From assembly GCA_016720825.1 (NCBI GenBank), contig JADKJV010000008.1:1-64000 (forward strand): a stretch of DNA of 64,000 nt, given 5' to 3'. The notes below the pieces were generated by a model. The model did not search any database. It was given only the letters and a program-made list of their open reading frames with translations, and had not been told where the DNA came from. This document shows positions 45,876 to 56,404 of the stretch, piece after piece. The stretch comes from Chitinophagaceae bacterium (GTDB lineage Bacteria; Bacteroidota; Bacteroidia; Chitinophagales; Chitinophagaceae). Position 1 is the first letter of the stretch; every line of letters starts with the position of its first letter. The position numbers and the translations under genes are program-made.

Positions 45876-47183
45876 ATGAAAACAAAATCCCTCCGAAAAA
45901 ATAAGGTCAATATTATCACCCTCGGGTGCAGTAAAAACATGGTGGACAGTGAAGTGCTCAGCGGGCAACTGGCTGCCAATGAGATTGCCGTGGTGCATGA
46001 AAACCGGAAACTTGATCACAACATTGTAGTAGTTAATACCTGCGGGTTTATTGAGAAAGCCAAGGAAGAAAGTATCAATACGATCCTTGAGCAGGTGGAA
46101 TTAAAAGAAAAAGGCAAGCTGGATAAGGTTTTTGTGACAGGCTGCCTCAGTCACCGGTATAAAGATTCGCTGGAGAAAGAAATTCCCGGTGTGGACGCCT
46201 TTTTCGGAACGATGGAATTGCCATTGTTACTGAAACAACTGGAAGCGGATTATAAAGCAGAATTGCTGGGAGAACGATTACTGGCCACGCCCAGCCATTA
46301 TGCATACATGAAAATTTCTGAAGGCTGTAACCGCACCTGTTCATTCTGTGCCATTCCGCTCATGCGCGGCGCACACAGGAGCCGCAGTATTCCTGATCTG
46401 GTGAAGGAAGCGGAAGACCTGGTGAAGAAAGGGGTGAAAGAAGTGATGCTGATTGCCCAGGAACTGACGTATTACGGTCTCGATTTGTATAAAGAAAGGA
46501 AACTTGCGGAACTGATGCAGCGCTTGTCGGACGTGAAAGGGCTCGAGTGGATCCGCCTGCATTATGCCTATCCATCCAAATTCCCTATGGATATCCTGGA
46601 TGTGATGCGTGAGCGTGATAACATCTGCAATTACCTGGATATGCCGTTGCAGCATGCTTCCAATGCGATGCTGAAGGCCATGAAGCGCCAGATTACCCGT
46701 GAAGAAATGGAAGACCTGGTGGCGGCGATCCGTCAAACGGTCCCCGGTATATGTTTACGCACCACACTGATTACCGGTTTCCCCGGTGAAACCCGTGATG
46801 ATGTGGAAGAGCTCAAAGGCTTTTTACAGCGCCAGCGGTTCGACCGGGTAGGGATCTTCACATATTCGCATGAGGAAGGCACGAGTGGCTTTGAACTGAC
46901 AGATGATGTGCCTGCAGAAGAGAAGGAGGCCCGTGCACAGGAAATTATGGAAGTGCAGCAGGAAATTTCACTGGAACTGAACCAGGCAAAAACCGGAAAA
47001 ATTTTCAAAACAATTGTAGATAAAAAAGAATCCGGCCGCTACCTGGGCCGTACTGAATTTGATTCTGTGGAAGTGGATAATGAAGTGGTGATTAATACGA
47101 AAAAGAAATTAACCATTGGCGAATTCGTCAATGTCAAAATTACCAAAGCTTACGATTACGACCTGGAAGGGGAAATTGTTTAA
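45876..47183 (+). CDS. rimO: Ribosomal protein S12 methylthiotransferase RimO
   Basis: The 435-residue radical SAM protein begins at ATG 45876 (MKTKSLRKNKVNIITLGCSKN). It has the N-terminal MTTase domain (GCSKNMVDSEVL, NTCGFIEKAKEESI, TGCLSHRY), the radical SAM cluster CNRTCSFC and a C-terminal TRAM domain. RimO adds a methylthio group to an Asp of S12. Length and motifs are normal. An ATG at 45864 would add four residues. Its stop overlaps the convergent TMEM175-like gene by four bases. Confidence 0.96.
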   Translation: MKTKSLRKNKVNIITLGCSKNMVDSEVLSGQLAANEIAVVHENRKLDHNIVVVNTCGFIEKAKEESINTILEQVELKEKGKLDKVFVTGCLSHRYKDSLEKEIPGVDAFFGTMELPLLLKQLEADYKAELLGERLLATPSHYAYMKISEGCNRTCSFCAIPLMRGAHRSRSIPDLVKEAEDLVKKGVKEVMLIAQELTYYGLDLYKERKLAELMQRLSDVKGLEWIRLHYAYPSKFPMDILDVMRERDNICNYLDMPLQHASNAMLKAMKRQITREEMEDLVAAIRQTVPGICLRTTLITGFPGETRDDVEELKGFLQRQRFDRVGIFTYSHEEGTSGFELTDDVPAEEKEARAQEIMEVQQEISLELNQAKTGKIFKTIVDKKESGRYLGRTEFDSVEVDNEVVINTKKKLTIGEFVNVKITKAYDYDLEGEIV

Positions 47184-47756
47184 TCAGGCTGGCTGAACTT
47201 CTTCTCAATATTCCTGTCGGGCAAAAACCAGCTGATACCTACCACAATAAAAAGCAACCCGGAAATCCATGGGTTGATATAAGCTGCAGGGATAGCCAGT
47301 GTAAAAAGGATGGAGATAATTCCTTTTTGATTGTCCCTCATAATAGGCTCCAGCTCTGCATTATTCGGTTTGATCTCCGGATGGCCACCAGCAGCACATA
47401 GTATCCCACACCGCTTAAATTAGCCAGCACTGCATACACGGCAACCGTTAAAGGCTGGAAATGTGATTCACCCATCCAGGCAGTGGCAAAAGGCATAAGA
47501 GACAAAAAGAAAAGCAGGAGCAGGTTGGCCCAGATGATGCTGCTGTTTACCCGGCTGACCGTATGTATCAGGTGATGGTGATTGGCCCAGTAAATACCCA
47601 GATTGACAAAACTGATCACATAGCTTAAGAATACAAAACGCAGTGGCATGATCGTTCAAAATTGATACCATGCGGGGTTTTTAATTCCAGCACCATAATA
47701 GTGATTATAATTGCTATAACGCCATCACTGAATGCTTCCAGCCGGTTTTTTGTCAT
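47180..47756 (-). CDS. TMEM175/DUF1211 family membrane protein, two frameshifts
   Basis: About 190 residues from ATG 47756: MTKNRLEAFSDGVIAIIITIMVLELK is the TMEM175 signature (FSDGV), followed by further helices (LRFVFLSYVISFVNLGIYWANHH, NLLLLFFLSLMPFATAW, ISGLLFIVVGISWF). These proteins are potassium-channel-like in known members. Three frames must be joined: near 47651-47656 and near 47366-47368. Each break needs one base. Convergent with rimO. Confidence 0.82.
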
Positions 47757-47813
47757 AAGCTTATTTAATTGTGGAGCTAAAAATACCGGGAATTTTAATA
47801 CAAAGTTGCCGTA

Positions 47814-47859
47814 TACCGGTTACTCATTACTGGTAACTGGCAACTGGTAACTGGTAACG
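47814..47859 (+). repeat. GTAACTGGTAAC phrase repeat, copy 2
   Basis: ACCGGTTACTCATTACTGGTAACTGGCAACTGG and a further two units, the same family as 40839-40906, upstream of ppk1. Confidence 0.75.
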
Positions 47860-47901
47860 ACAAGGAAAATTTCCATTATCTTAGTTGCCAAACCAAAAAC
47901 C

Positions 47902-49970
47902 ATGGACGAGAAAAAGACTGTGTACCTTAACCGGGATCTCAGCTGGCTTAGTTTTAACCACCGGGTACTGATGGAAGCTGCAGATGCTTCTGTGCCTTTA
48001 TATAGCAGGATATCGTTTCTGTCTATTTTTTCCTCCAATCTGGATGAGTTTTTCAGGGTCAGGATGCCTGCCGTTTTTGCCTTCACAAGTATTGAGGCTA
48101 AAAAAACATCGTTGCGGGATGAATATCCCAAGGACCTGGTTCACCAGGTACAGGCAACTGTTTTGTCGCAGCAGGAAGAATTTGGCCTGATCTTTAGCGG
48201 ACAGATATTGCCGGAACTGAAAAGGAACAATATTCACCTCTACTATGGTGATCCTGTGCGTGAAGAACATAAAGAGATGGTACGGGAATATTTCCTGTCT
48301 AAGGTTTTATCCTTCCTGCAGCCAATCATTTTGCAGAAAGACAATCAATCGAAAGTATTCCTGGAGAATAATGCGCTTTATTTTATTGTTGACCTTGAGT
48401 CTTCCGAACAACCCGGCAAACATGTGTATGGGTTAGTGAATGTCCCGTCCTCAAACCTGGCCAGATTTCAGGAATTGTCTGTGCTGGATGGCAATCATTA
48501 TATCATGTTCCTGGATGATGCACTCAGGGAAAACCTGCGGGAGGTTTTTCCCGGTTATACCATTCATGGCGCGTACAGCATTAAATTAACCCGTGATGCG
48601 GAAATGGTGCTGGAGGATGAATTCCATGGCGATATTGCTGAAAAAATCGAAAGTAAACTGACGAAACGGGAGTTGGGTCATGCCACGCGCTTCTTGTACG
48701 ACCAGCTGATGCCCGAAACCATCAGGGATTTTGTACGGGAATATTTCGGGTTGGTTGCAGATGAAATGGTGGATGGCGGAAGGTATCATAACCTGAAAGA
48801 CCTGGGTGGATTACCTAATCCGCAGAGAGGAAAACATGGATTTTCTTCCTGGCCATATATTGCGCATCCGGAATTTACGCTGGACAAATCCATTTTCCAG
48901 TCTATTACCGAAAAGGAAAAACTGCTGCACCTGCCATATCATTCTTATAACTACATACTCCGTTTTTTCAATGAAGCGGCGATTGACCCTGCGGTAAAAG
49001 AAATTTATGTAACGCTTTATCGTGTGGCGGCAGACTCACATATTGTGAATGCGCTGATCAGTGCTGCCAGGAACGGGAAAAAGGTAACGGTGTTTGTGGA
49101 ACTGAAGGCCAGGTTTGATGAAGCCAATAACCTCCGCTGGTCTAAAAAGATGAAAGCGGCCGGTATCCGTATCATTAACAGTATTCCCCGTTTAAAAGTG
49201 CATGCCAAGGTGGCGCTGGTGAAACGCTGGGAGAATAAGGCCTGGCAGAACTATTCCTTTATGGCTACCGGTAATTTCAATGAGTCTACCGGTCGTTTTT
49301 ATACGGATCATGTTTTCTTTACGGCAAACAAGGAATTCAGTCTTGAGCTGGAATGGCTGTTTGATTACCTGCAAAGCCGCAAACAGCCTGCTGAGTATAT
49401 GAAGATTCCTTTTAAACACCTGCTGGTTTCACAGTTTAATATGATCAAGCGGTTTAACCAGCTGATTGACCGGGAGATTGAAAATGCCAAAGCTGGCAAA
49501 CCGGCTGAAATTATCATTAAACTCAACAATCTCCAGGAAAGGGAGATGATCCGCCGTTTATATAAAGCCAGTGAGGCGGGAGTGAAAATCAATATGCTGG
49601 TCAGGAGTATCTGCTGCCTGGCACCCGGATTGAAAAAGCAAAGTGAGAATATAACAGTGCACAGGATTATTGACCGCTATCTGGAACATGCACGCGTTTT
49701 TGTTTTTCATAACAACGGGCAACCGGAGTATTTTATGGGCAGTGCCGACTGGATGAACCGGAACCTGCATAGCAGGATTGAAGTTGTCTTCCTGTATACG
49801 ATCCCGTTTTGTGCAAGGAAATCAATGATATATTAAGGATTCAGTTGAATGATACTTCAAAGGCTGTTGAATTTACAGCTTCGTTACAAAACAAAAAATT
49901 CAACAACGCTTACCAGCCCGGTCCCCCAGCGCAGGAAACGATTTATAATTATGTAAAAGCGTTACGCTGA
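47902..49970 (+). CDS. ppk: Polyphosphate kinase 1, frameshifted near the C-terminus
   Basis: About 689 residues: YLNRDLSWLSFNHRVLMEA at the start, FFSSNLDEFFRVRM, AFxELKARFDEANNLRW and the HAKVALVKR motif with the autophosphorylated His (about residue 430), then TGNFNESTGRFYTD. It makes polyphosphate from ATP reversibly. At 49791-49792 one C is missing: with three C, VVFPVYDPVLCKEIND continues and ends at 49970. Length then fits the family. Confidence 0.94.
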
Positions 49971-50178
49971 TTACCGGTTAATCAGAATCAACTTAATTTA
50001 TTTCCTTTTATTCAGAAAAAAATGTAATTTATTTCCTGAATGGTAAAAGTATTCCTGTATTTCTTTCACGGGCCTATACTTTTTCCAATCTTACACAGTA
50101 TTGCCAATAGTATTTCTGGTTAAAGTTTCTGTTTAGTTAGTGATTTTTTATTCAGGCTTTTGATGGCAGCAGAAACTT

Positions 50179-51599
50179 ATGGACAAAATCAGGGAAATAC
50201 TGGTGTTTGACACCGAACAGGCGAATTACAATACACTTTGCGGGTTACTCAACCAGGCAGGGATTGAACAGTCACGGATTTCCCATGTAGCCAGTTTTGA
50301 AACAGCATTAGTGTTTGACTTGCTGGCAAAACCTGACCTCATTTTTGCTTCATCAGATTGTCTTGATGAAGGGTTTATCAAAGCAATCCATCAAAAATTT
50401 CCCGATGCAGCTGTTATCATTCTCGGGGAATCTGATAACAGGGAACTGGCGGTATCTGCCGCAAAAGCCGGTGTACAGGATTTCCTCGTTAAATGGGAAT
50501 TTAAGGCGGATGAATTGGAACGTATCATCCAATACACCCTGGAAAGGAAAAGGGAACAGATCAAGTTGTCATTGGCCAACTTCCGATTTGAATTGGCAAA
50601 CAAGGCTACGAATGAAATTATCTGGGACTCCGATCTGAAAAGCGGAGTCACTTATATGAGTAACCGGAAAGAAGTGTTTGGATATCCTCTATCCATCACC
50701 AGGGAGAAAGGCTGGTGGGAATCACATTTACATCCGGATGATGCCCACCGGGTGATGTTTAACCTGGAAAAACATATCAGTTCGGGTTTGGAATACTGGT
50801 CGGATTTTTACAGGTTTAAAGGTGCAGATGGTTCTTACCGATACATTCATGACCGGGGTTGTATGATGCGTGACGAAAATGGCCTGCCTATCAGGATGGT
50901 TGGCACAATGAGCGACATCACTTATGAAACAATCCTCAAGCAGCAAAACGAAGATGATATCCGGGAGATCCACAAAAGGGATATATCTGCATTGCTTGAA
51001 GCCACCGAAAAAGAAAAACATGCGGCTGGCCAGTTCCTGCATGACCAGGTTTTGCAGATTCTTGCTGTTGCCAAAATGGTTGGTATTTCTGTGCAGCAAA
51101 GTACACCGTTAAAAGATGACCGGTTGGATAAAGTAATGGAGCTGATTGATGAAAGCCTGTTTCTTACCCGGAAAATTTCATCCGCTCTTAAACCGATTTC
51201 AATCCATGAATGGGGGTTGGGCGAATCTATTGAAATGCTTGTCAATGACCTTAAAGGGGAATCTGGAACCGAATTTGTGGTTATACTCCCTGAACAGGTT
51301 CTTCAAAAATGCCGGAAATTACACAAATGCATTTTTATGGAATCGCGCGGGAACACCTGAGGAATATCATCAAACATGCTGCTGCATCTGAAGTATATGT
51401 TGTGCTGGATGATAAGGACGGTGTTTTCCATTTTACAATTTCAGATAACGGAACCGGATTCGATCCTTCTTCTGTGAAAAGCGGTGGTGGATTACTGCAG
51501 ATTAAACTGAGAGCCGAATTACTCAATGGACATTTCAGCATGGAGTCTTTCCCGGGCAAAGGATGTACACTTCACGTAGCAGTCCCGGAACCTGCATAA
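50179..51599 (+). CDS. Pseudo-receiver/PAS/HisKA_3 sensor kinase, frameshifted
   Basis: About 473 residues: an N-terminal receiver-like domain whose acceptor position reads PDLIFASSD (Ser where Asp is expected), a PAS domain (ANKATNEIIWDSD ... GTMSDITYE), a HisKA_3 helix with His in QFLHDQVLQIL and an ATPase domain (HLRNIIKHA, SDNGTGFDP, GGGLLQIKLRAELLNG). The A5 at 51305-51309 is one short; adding it joins VLQK to MPEITQ. No membrane segment. Because the receiver lacks its Asp, input is probably by PAS or protein contact. No DNA-binding partner is adjacent. Confidence 0.85.
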
Positions 51600-51629
51600 A
51601 ACAATTAATCCCCAAAACGCAGGGCTGAT

Positions 51630-51637
51630 TATCTTTG
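51630..51637 (+). promoter_or_regulatory. -7 box TATCTTTG for the hydroxyproline cluster
   Basis: Exact TAnnTTTG, 15 bases before the ATG of the DapA-like gene. Confidence 0.55.
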
Positions 51638-51651
51638 GAAAAAGCAAATCC

Positions 51652-52560
51652 ATGCAATTCCAATGGAAGGGGATATTTCCCGCACTCACTACTAAGTTCA
51701 CAGAAACTGACCAGCTCGATTTCCCTTTGTTCTCCAAAAACCTGGATGCCCAAATACAAGCCGGTGTGGAAGGTTTGATTTTAGGCGGTACACTGGGGGA
51801 AGCCAGTGTTCTCAGTCTGGAAGAAAAGGAAAAACTGGTACGGTTTACGCTGGATAAAACTGCAGGTAAAATTCCTGTAGTACTTAATATTGCCGAAGGC
51901 GCTACCCGCGAAGCCCTCCACCAGGCAAGGCTGGCAGAACAATGGGGTGCCCACGGACTGATGCTGCTGCCACCTATGCGGTACAAAACGGATCACCGGG
52001 AAACAGTTACTTATTTTAAGACCATTGCCAATTCCACATCACTGCCGGTGATGTTGTATAATAACCCGGTTGATTATAAAACAGAGATCACCATCCCGAT
52101 GCTGGAGGAATTACAGGCCTGCGAAAATATCCAGGCCATCAAGGAAAGCACCCGTGATGTAACCAATGTAACCAGGCTCATTAACCGTTTTGGAAAACGA
52201 TACTGCATTCTCTGCGGTGTGGATACGCTGGCAATGGAAGAACTTTGTCTCGGTGCCGATGGATGGGTGGCCGGACTGGTTTGCGCTTTTCCTGCTGAAA
52301 CTGTTGCCATTTATAAACTGGTCAAAGCCGGCAGGCTGGAAGAAGCCAGAACGATTTACCGCTGGTTTATGCCATTGTTAGAACTGGATATCCATCCGAA
52401 ACTGGTTCAATATATCAAGATGGCTGAGCACGCAGCCGGTATTGGCAGCGAATATGTGCGGCCGCCGCGGCTGATTCCCGAAGGGGCAGAAAGGGAAGCG
52501 GTGATGGCAGTGATCAATAAAGGAATTGCTGACAGGCCAAAACTGCCTTCCGATTTATAA
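51652..52560 (+). CDS. DapA-family lyase, probable 1-pyrroline-4-hydroxy-2-carboxylate deaminase
   Basis: The 302-residue (beta/alpha)8 barrel has the family pattern GLILGGTLGEASVLSLEEKEKLV, the Tyr of MLYNNPVDY and the Schiff-base Lys in IKESTRD. It clusters with an aldehyde dehydrogenase, a hydroxyproline epimerase and an FAD amino-acid dehydrogenase, so its expected job is the deamination/dehydration that gives 2-oxoglutarate semialdehyde (LhpC/HypD type) rather than lysine synthesis. The function is inferred from neighbours. It is 23 bases before the dehydrogenase gene. Confidence 0.8.
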   Translation: MQFQWKGIFPALTTKFTETDQLDFPLFSKNLDAQIQAGVEGLILGGTLGEASVLSLEEKEKLVRFTLDKTAGKIPVVLNIAEGATREALHQARLAEQWGAHGLMLLPPMRYKTDHRETVTYFKTIANSTSLPVMLYNNPVDYKTEITIPMLEELQACENIQAIKESTRDVTNVTRLINRFGKRYCILCGVDTLAMEELCLGADGWVAGLVCAFPAETVAIYKLVKAGRLEEARTIYRWFMPLLELDIHPKLVQYIKMAEHAAGIGSEYVRPPRLIPEGAEREAVMAVINKGIADRPKLPSDL

Positions 52561-52583
52561 AATAAACTAATCCTATCAATCTC

Positions 52584-54066
52584 ATGTTCAGGGATGCGAC
52601 TATAGAAGAAATCAACCAGTACATGGAAGCCGCTTTCAATGCTTTCATGGTATACCGGAAAGTATCATTGAAACAAAGGGCAGACCTGATGCGGGCCATT
52701 GCTGCTGAAATAGAAAACCTGGGGGATACATTACTGCAAACTGCCGGTAAAGAAACCAACTTACCGGAAGCAAGGCTACGTAATGAACGGGGCAGGACTA
52801 TTTTCCAGCTACAGTCATACGCTGATGCCTGTGAACGCGGCGACTGGCTCGAAGCAAGTATTGATACAGCAGACCTGAACCGGAATCCACCCAAACCGGA
52901 TCTCCGGAAAATGCTGGTACCGCTTGGCCCCGTTGTGGTATTCGGTGCGGCTAATTTCCCATTTGCGTATTCAACAGCTGGCGGTGATACAGCTTCTGCA
53001 CTGGCTGCTGGTTGTCCCGTAATTGTAAAAGCACATCCTGCACATCCTGCAACCAGCGAAATGGTTGCTTCGGCTATTTCAAAAGCAGTCACTTCCTGCA
53101 AACTGCCTGCTTCGGTATTTACCCACGTGCATGGCGCATCCGTGGAAGTGGGACAGGCTTTAGTGAAACATCCGCGCACAGCTGCAGTTGGGTTCACTGG
53201 TTCGCTGGCAGGAGGTAAAGCATTGTATGATCTGGCAGTCAACCGTCCTGTACCGATCCCCGTTTTTGCGGAGATGAGCAGCATTAATCCCGTTTTTTTA
53301 TTACCCGGTAAAATCAAAACCAGTGCTGCGGAAACTGCTAAACTATATGCCGGTTCCATTACGCTGGGTGCGGGTCAGTTTTGCACCAATCCCGGTTTGA
53401 TCATTGCGATTGATGATGAACATACCAAAAAATTCCTGGAAGTACTGGCTGATGAAATCAGGGAATCCGTTCCGGCAAAGATGCTGCATGCCGGCATCTA
53501 CCGGAATTATGTAAGCAAACAGGAACAATTATTATTACAGAAAGGCGTGCAGGAACTTTCCCGTTCTACTTTTACGGCTGCGGATATGCAGGGGACACCA
53601 GCTATTGCAGTAAGTGATGCAGCCACTTTTATTTCAAACCCGGTTTTACACCAGGAAGTGTTTGGTCCTTTATCATTGGTAATTCTCTGTAAGGATATCG
53701 CAGAGATGGAAAAGGTGAGTGAAAAAGCGGAAGGTCAGTTAACTGTTACCGTAATGGCAACTGAAAATGATATTCAGCAAAAACGCTACACTCATCAATA
53801 AACTCAGCCTGGTTTGCGGCAGGTTTATTTTAAACAGTGTGCCAACAGGTGTGGAAGTTTGTTTAAGCATGCAGCATGGCGGGCCTTATCCTGCAACAAC
53901 CGACAGCCGTTTTACTGCGGTAGGCGCTGGGGCCATCAAAAGGTTTGCACGCCCGCAGTCATTCCAAAACTGGCCGGATGCCTTGCTGCCTGAAGAACTA
54001 AAAAATGCAAATCCTGCCGGTGTACCCCGCACCGTTAATAATAACTGGACAAAAAATCCATTGTAA
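52584..54066 (+). CDS. 2-oxoglutarate semialdehyde dehydrogenase-like ALDH, frameshifted
   Basis: About 494 residues: VVFGAANFPFAYS (NAD-binding region), FTGSLAGGKALYD, catalytic Glu in AEMSSINPVFLLPG and catalytic Cys in GAGQFCTNPG, with the C-terminal NSVPTGVEVCLSMQHGGPYPAT typical of the KGSA-type ALDHs. It oxidises 2-oxoglutarate semialdehyde to 2-oxoglutarate. The A5 at 53779-53783 has one A too many (or is out of register), splitting IQQ from NATLINKLSLV. Fits the last step of hydroxyproline catabolism. Confidence 0.87.
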
Positions 54067-54070
54067 AGAA

Positions 54071-55351
54071 TCAGGCATTCGCCCTGGCAAGCTGGTCTTC
54101 TTTCCGGTGTTTCATCACGAATATTCCCGTGATAAACAGCGAAACGACAAAGTAAGCGGCTATAATGTATTTGACGGATGACAAATAGAAAGACGCGCCA
54201 AACCAATCGCCCTGGCTATACAGGAACCATGACCCCAATAATACCCGCAAGCCCTCCCAGTACATGGCATAAGGATTCCGGTCCATCAGTTCTGTAATGG
54301 CATAAATACTTAAGAATATAAACGCGCCGTACCAGTAGATGAAGTATGGATCCAGTCCGTTGATATAGGAGATTTGACCGAAGAGATAACTGATGAAGCA
54401 AAGGATCATCACCAACTGAAACCAGCTCCAGCTTTGTAATGCTGCAGAACTTTTGGGGGCATATTTTTCGAAATGAAATGGGTCATCAATTTTATAAACC
54501 GGGTATTTTTCTGCCACATCAGCCGGGCGGTAACCGGTCTGGCGGAACCAGAGAAAAGCACGGTCTTTCCAGTTATTGGTACGCCAGGCATCTTTCATCA
54601 TCAGCCATAAATGCTGGAAATTAATTTTTATCGGGTTCCAGGTTCTTACAGGCCTTGTAATACCATACACCGGCGGCACTTCTTTCATTTCTTCCTGGAA
54701 AGTGCCGAAAATTTTATCCCAGAAAATAAAAATCTGGCTCAGGTTTTTGTCAATGTATTCTTTATTCAGCGCATGGTGCACGCGGTGGTGTGAAGGTGTA
54801 ACAATTATTTTTTCGAGGAATCCCATGCGGTTAATATAAACGGTATGATACCAGAACTGGGCAAACAGGTGCAGCGGTCCCACCGTAGCAATCACTTTTT
54901 CCGGAACACCCAGCAGGGCGGCAGGGATCAATAAAAAAGTAAAAGGGTTTACAAACATGGAAATACTCTGGCGCAGGGCGCAGGCCAGGTCGTACCGTTC
55001 GCTGCTGTGGTGGATGATGTGCAGGTTCCAGAATACATTCACGGAATGGCTCCAGCGGTGTATCCAGTATCCGGCAAAATCAATACATAAAAAGGCGATG
55101 ACGTATACGAGCCAGCTGGCTTCAATATGTACCAGCGCAATCTGGCTGACCAGCCACCCGTAGGCGATGATATTGATGCTTAATTCCAGCACGTCTTTGG
55201 TCACGTTGGTTACCCCGCTGCTGAGGCTGCTGATGGTGTCCATATTCTGCGGACGGTCATGGCGGAATTTCCATCCGTACCATTTTTCAAAAAGTACCAG
55301 CAGGAGGAAGGCAGGCATGGCAATCAGTAGTATCTTTCCGTAAACTTCCAT
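54071..55351 (-). CDS. Sterol desaturase/fatty acid hydroxylase family membrane protein
   Basis: The 426-residue protein has the three histidine clusters of the diiron hydroxylase family (HRWSH, HIIHHSSE, SHHRVHH) and multiple membrane helices, including a C-terminal set. It should hydroxylate or desaturate a lipid. It sits inside the hydroxyproline cluster but on the opposite strand, 4 bases from the ALDH stop, so functional linkage is doubtful. A start at 55351 is 36 bases from the divergent epimerase start. Confidence 0.9.
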   Translation of the reverse strand: MEVYGKILLIAMPAFLLLVLFEKWYGWKFRHDRPQNMDTISSLSSGVTNVTKDVLELSINIIAYGWLVSQIALVHIEASWLVYVIAFLCIDFAGYWIHRWSHSVNVFWNLHIIHHSSERYDLACALRQSISMFVNPFTFLLIPAALLGVPEKVIATVGPLHLFAQFWYHTVYINRMGFLEKIIVTPSHHRVHHALNKEYIDKNLSQIFIFWDKIFGTFQEEMKEVPPVYGITRPVRTWNPIKINFQHLWLMMKDAWRTNNWKDRAFLWFRQTGYRPADVAEKYPVYKIDDPFHFEKYAPKSSAALQSWSWFQLVMILCFISYLFGQISYINGLDPYFIYWYGAFIFLSIYAITELMDRNPYAMYWEGLRVLLGSWFLYSQGDWFGASFYLSSVKYIIAAYFVVSLFITGIFVMKHRKEDQLARANA

Positions 55352-55387
55352 ATGTTATAAGATGTGTAACGAATGTACAAAAATCCC

Positions 55388-56401
55388 ATGAAGCATATTT
55401 TCGATTGTATAGACGCCCATACCTGCGGGAATCCGGTCAGGCTGGTGAAAACCGGAGGTCCTGTTTTGGAAGGTAAAAACATGAGTGAAAAGCGGCAGCA
55501 TTTTATGCGGGAGTACGACTGGATCCGCACCGGACTCATGTTTGAACCCCGCGGCCATGATATGATGAGCGGAAGTATTTTGTATCCGCCTCATAATCCG
55601 GCCAATGATGTGGCCGTGCTTTTTATTGAAACCAGTGGCTGCCTGCCGATGTGCGGCCATGGCACGATTGGTACGATTACCATTGCGGTGGAAGAAGGAC
55701 TGCTCAAACCGCAGATCCCCGGTAAAATCAGGATGGAAGCGCCGGCTGGTTTAGTTGAAATCAGCTATGAATCTAAAATCATAAACGGGAAAGAAAAAGT
55801 GCAGTCGGTAAAACTGACCAACGTGGCTTCTTTCCTGCATTCATCATCCCTTAAAACATTTTGCACAGGCTTGGGTGAACTGGAAGTGGACGTATCCTAT
55901 GGCGGGAATTTTTATGCAATCGTAGATGTGCAGCCGCATTTTAAAGGGCTGGAACACTACCCGGCCGGACAGCTGATTGAATGGGCCCGGGAGTTGCGGA
56001 AAAATATCAATGCACAATACGAGTTCATCCATCCGGAAGATCCAACGATACATGGCTGTTCACATATACTCTGGACTGGTGCTGTGCTGGATCAGCTTTC
56101 CACTGCACGCAATGCTGTATTTTACGGGGAGAAAGCCATCGACCGTTCACCCTGTGGCACGGGTACTTCTGCCAGGATGGCGCAGTGGTATGCGAAAGGT
56201 AAACTGAAAGCCGGGGATGTATTTATCCATGAGAGTATCATTGGCAGCAAGTTTAACGGAAGGATAGAAGCTGAGATCACCGTGGGGAAATACAAAGCCA
56301 TTCGTCCATCTGTTGAAGGATGGGCCAAAGTATATGGATACAATACGATCTGGATAGATACCGATGACGATCCGTTTGCCAAAGGTTTCCAGGTAATCTG
56401 A
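55388..56401 (+). CDS. 4-hydroxyproline epimerase (proline racemase family)
   Basis: From ATG 55388 (MKHIFDCIDAHTCGNPVRLV) the 337-residue protein has both catalytic cysteines: MCGHGTIG and SPCGTGTSARMA. Two Cys indicate racemase/epimerase activity, unlike the trans-3-hydroxyproline dehydratases, which have Thr or Ser at the second site. The order of genes here supports 4-hydroxyproline epimerase, which turns trans-4-hydroxy-L-proline into cis-4-hydroxy-D-proline. It is followed at 3 bases by the MBL-fold gene. Confidence 0.9.
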   Translation: MKHIFDCIDAHTCGNPVRLVKTGGPVLEGKNMSEKRQHFMREYDWIRTGLMFEPRGHDMMSGSILYPPHNPANDVAVLFIETSGCLPMCGHGTIGTITIAVEEGLLKPQIPGKIRMEAPAGLVEISYESKIINGKEKVQSVKLTNVASFLHSSSLKTFCTGLGELEVDVSYGGNFYAIVDVQPHFKGLEHYPAGQLIEWARELRKNINAQYEFIHPEDPTIHGCSHILWTGAVLDQLSTARNAVFYGEKAIDRSPCGTGTSARMAQWYAKGKLKAGDVFIHESIIGSKFNGRIEAEITVGKYKAIRPSVEGWAKVYGYNTIWIDTDDDPFAKGFQVI

Positions 56402-56404
56402 TAT

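Noticed and set aside
54071..55351. Sterol desaturase-like protein as a hydroxyproline enzyme
   Set aside because: It is on the opposite strand, of a lipid-modifying family, and has no expected step in the pathway.
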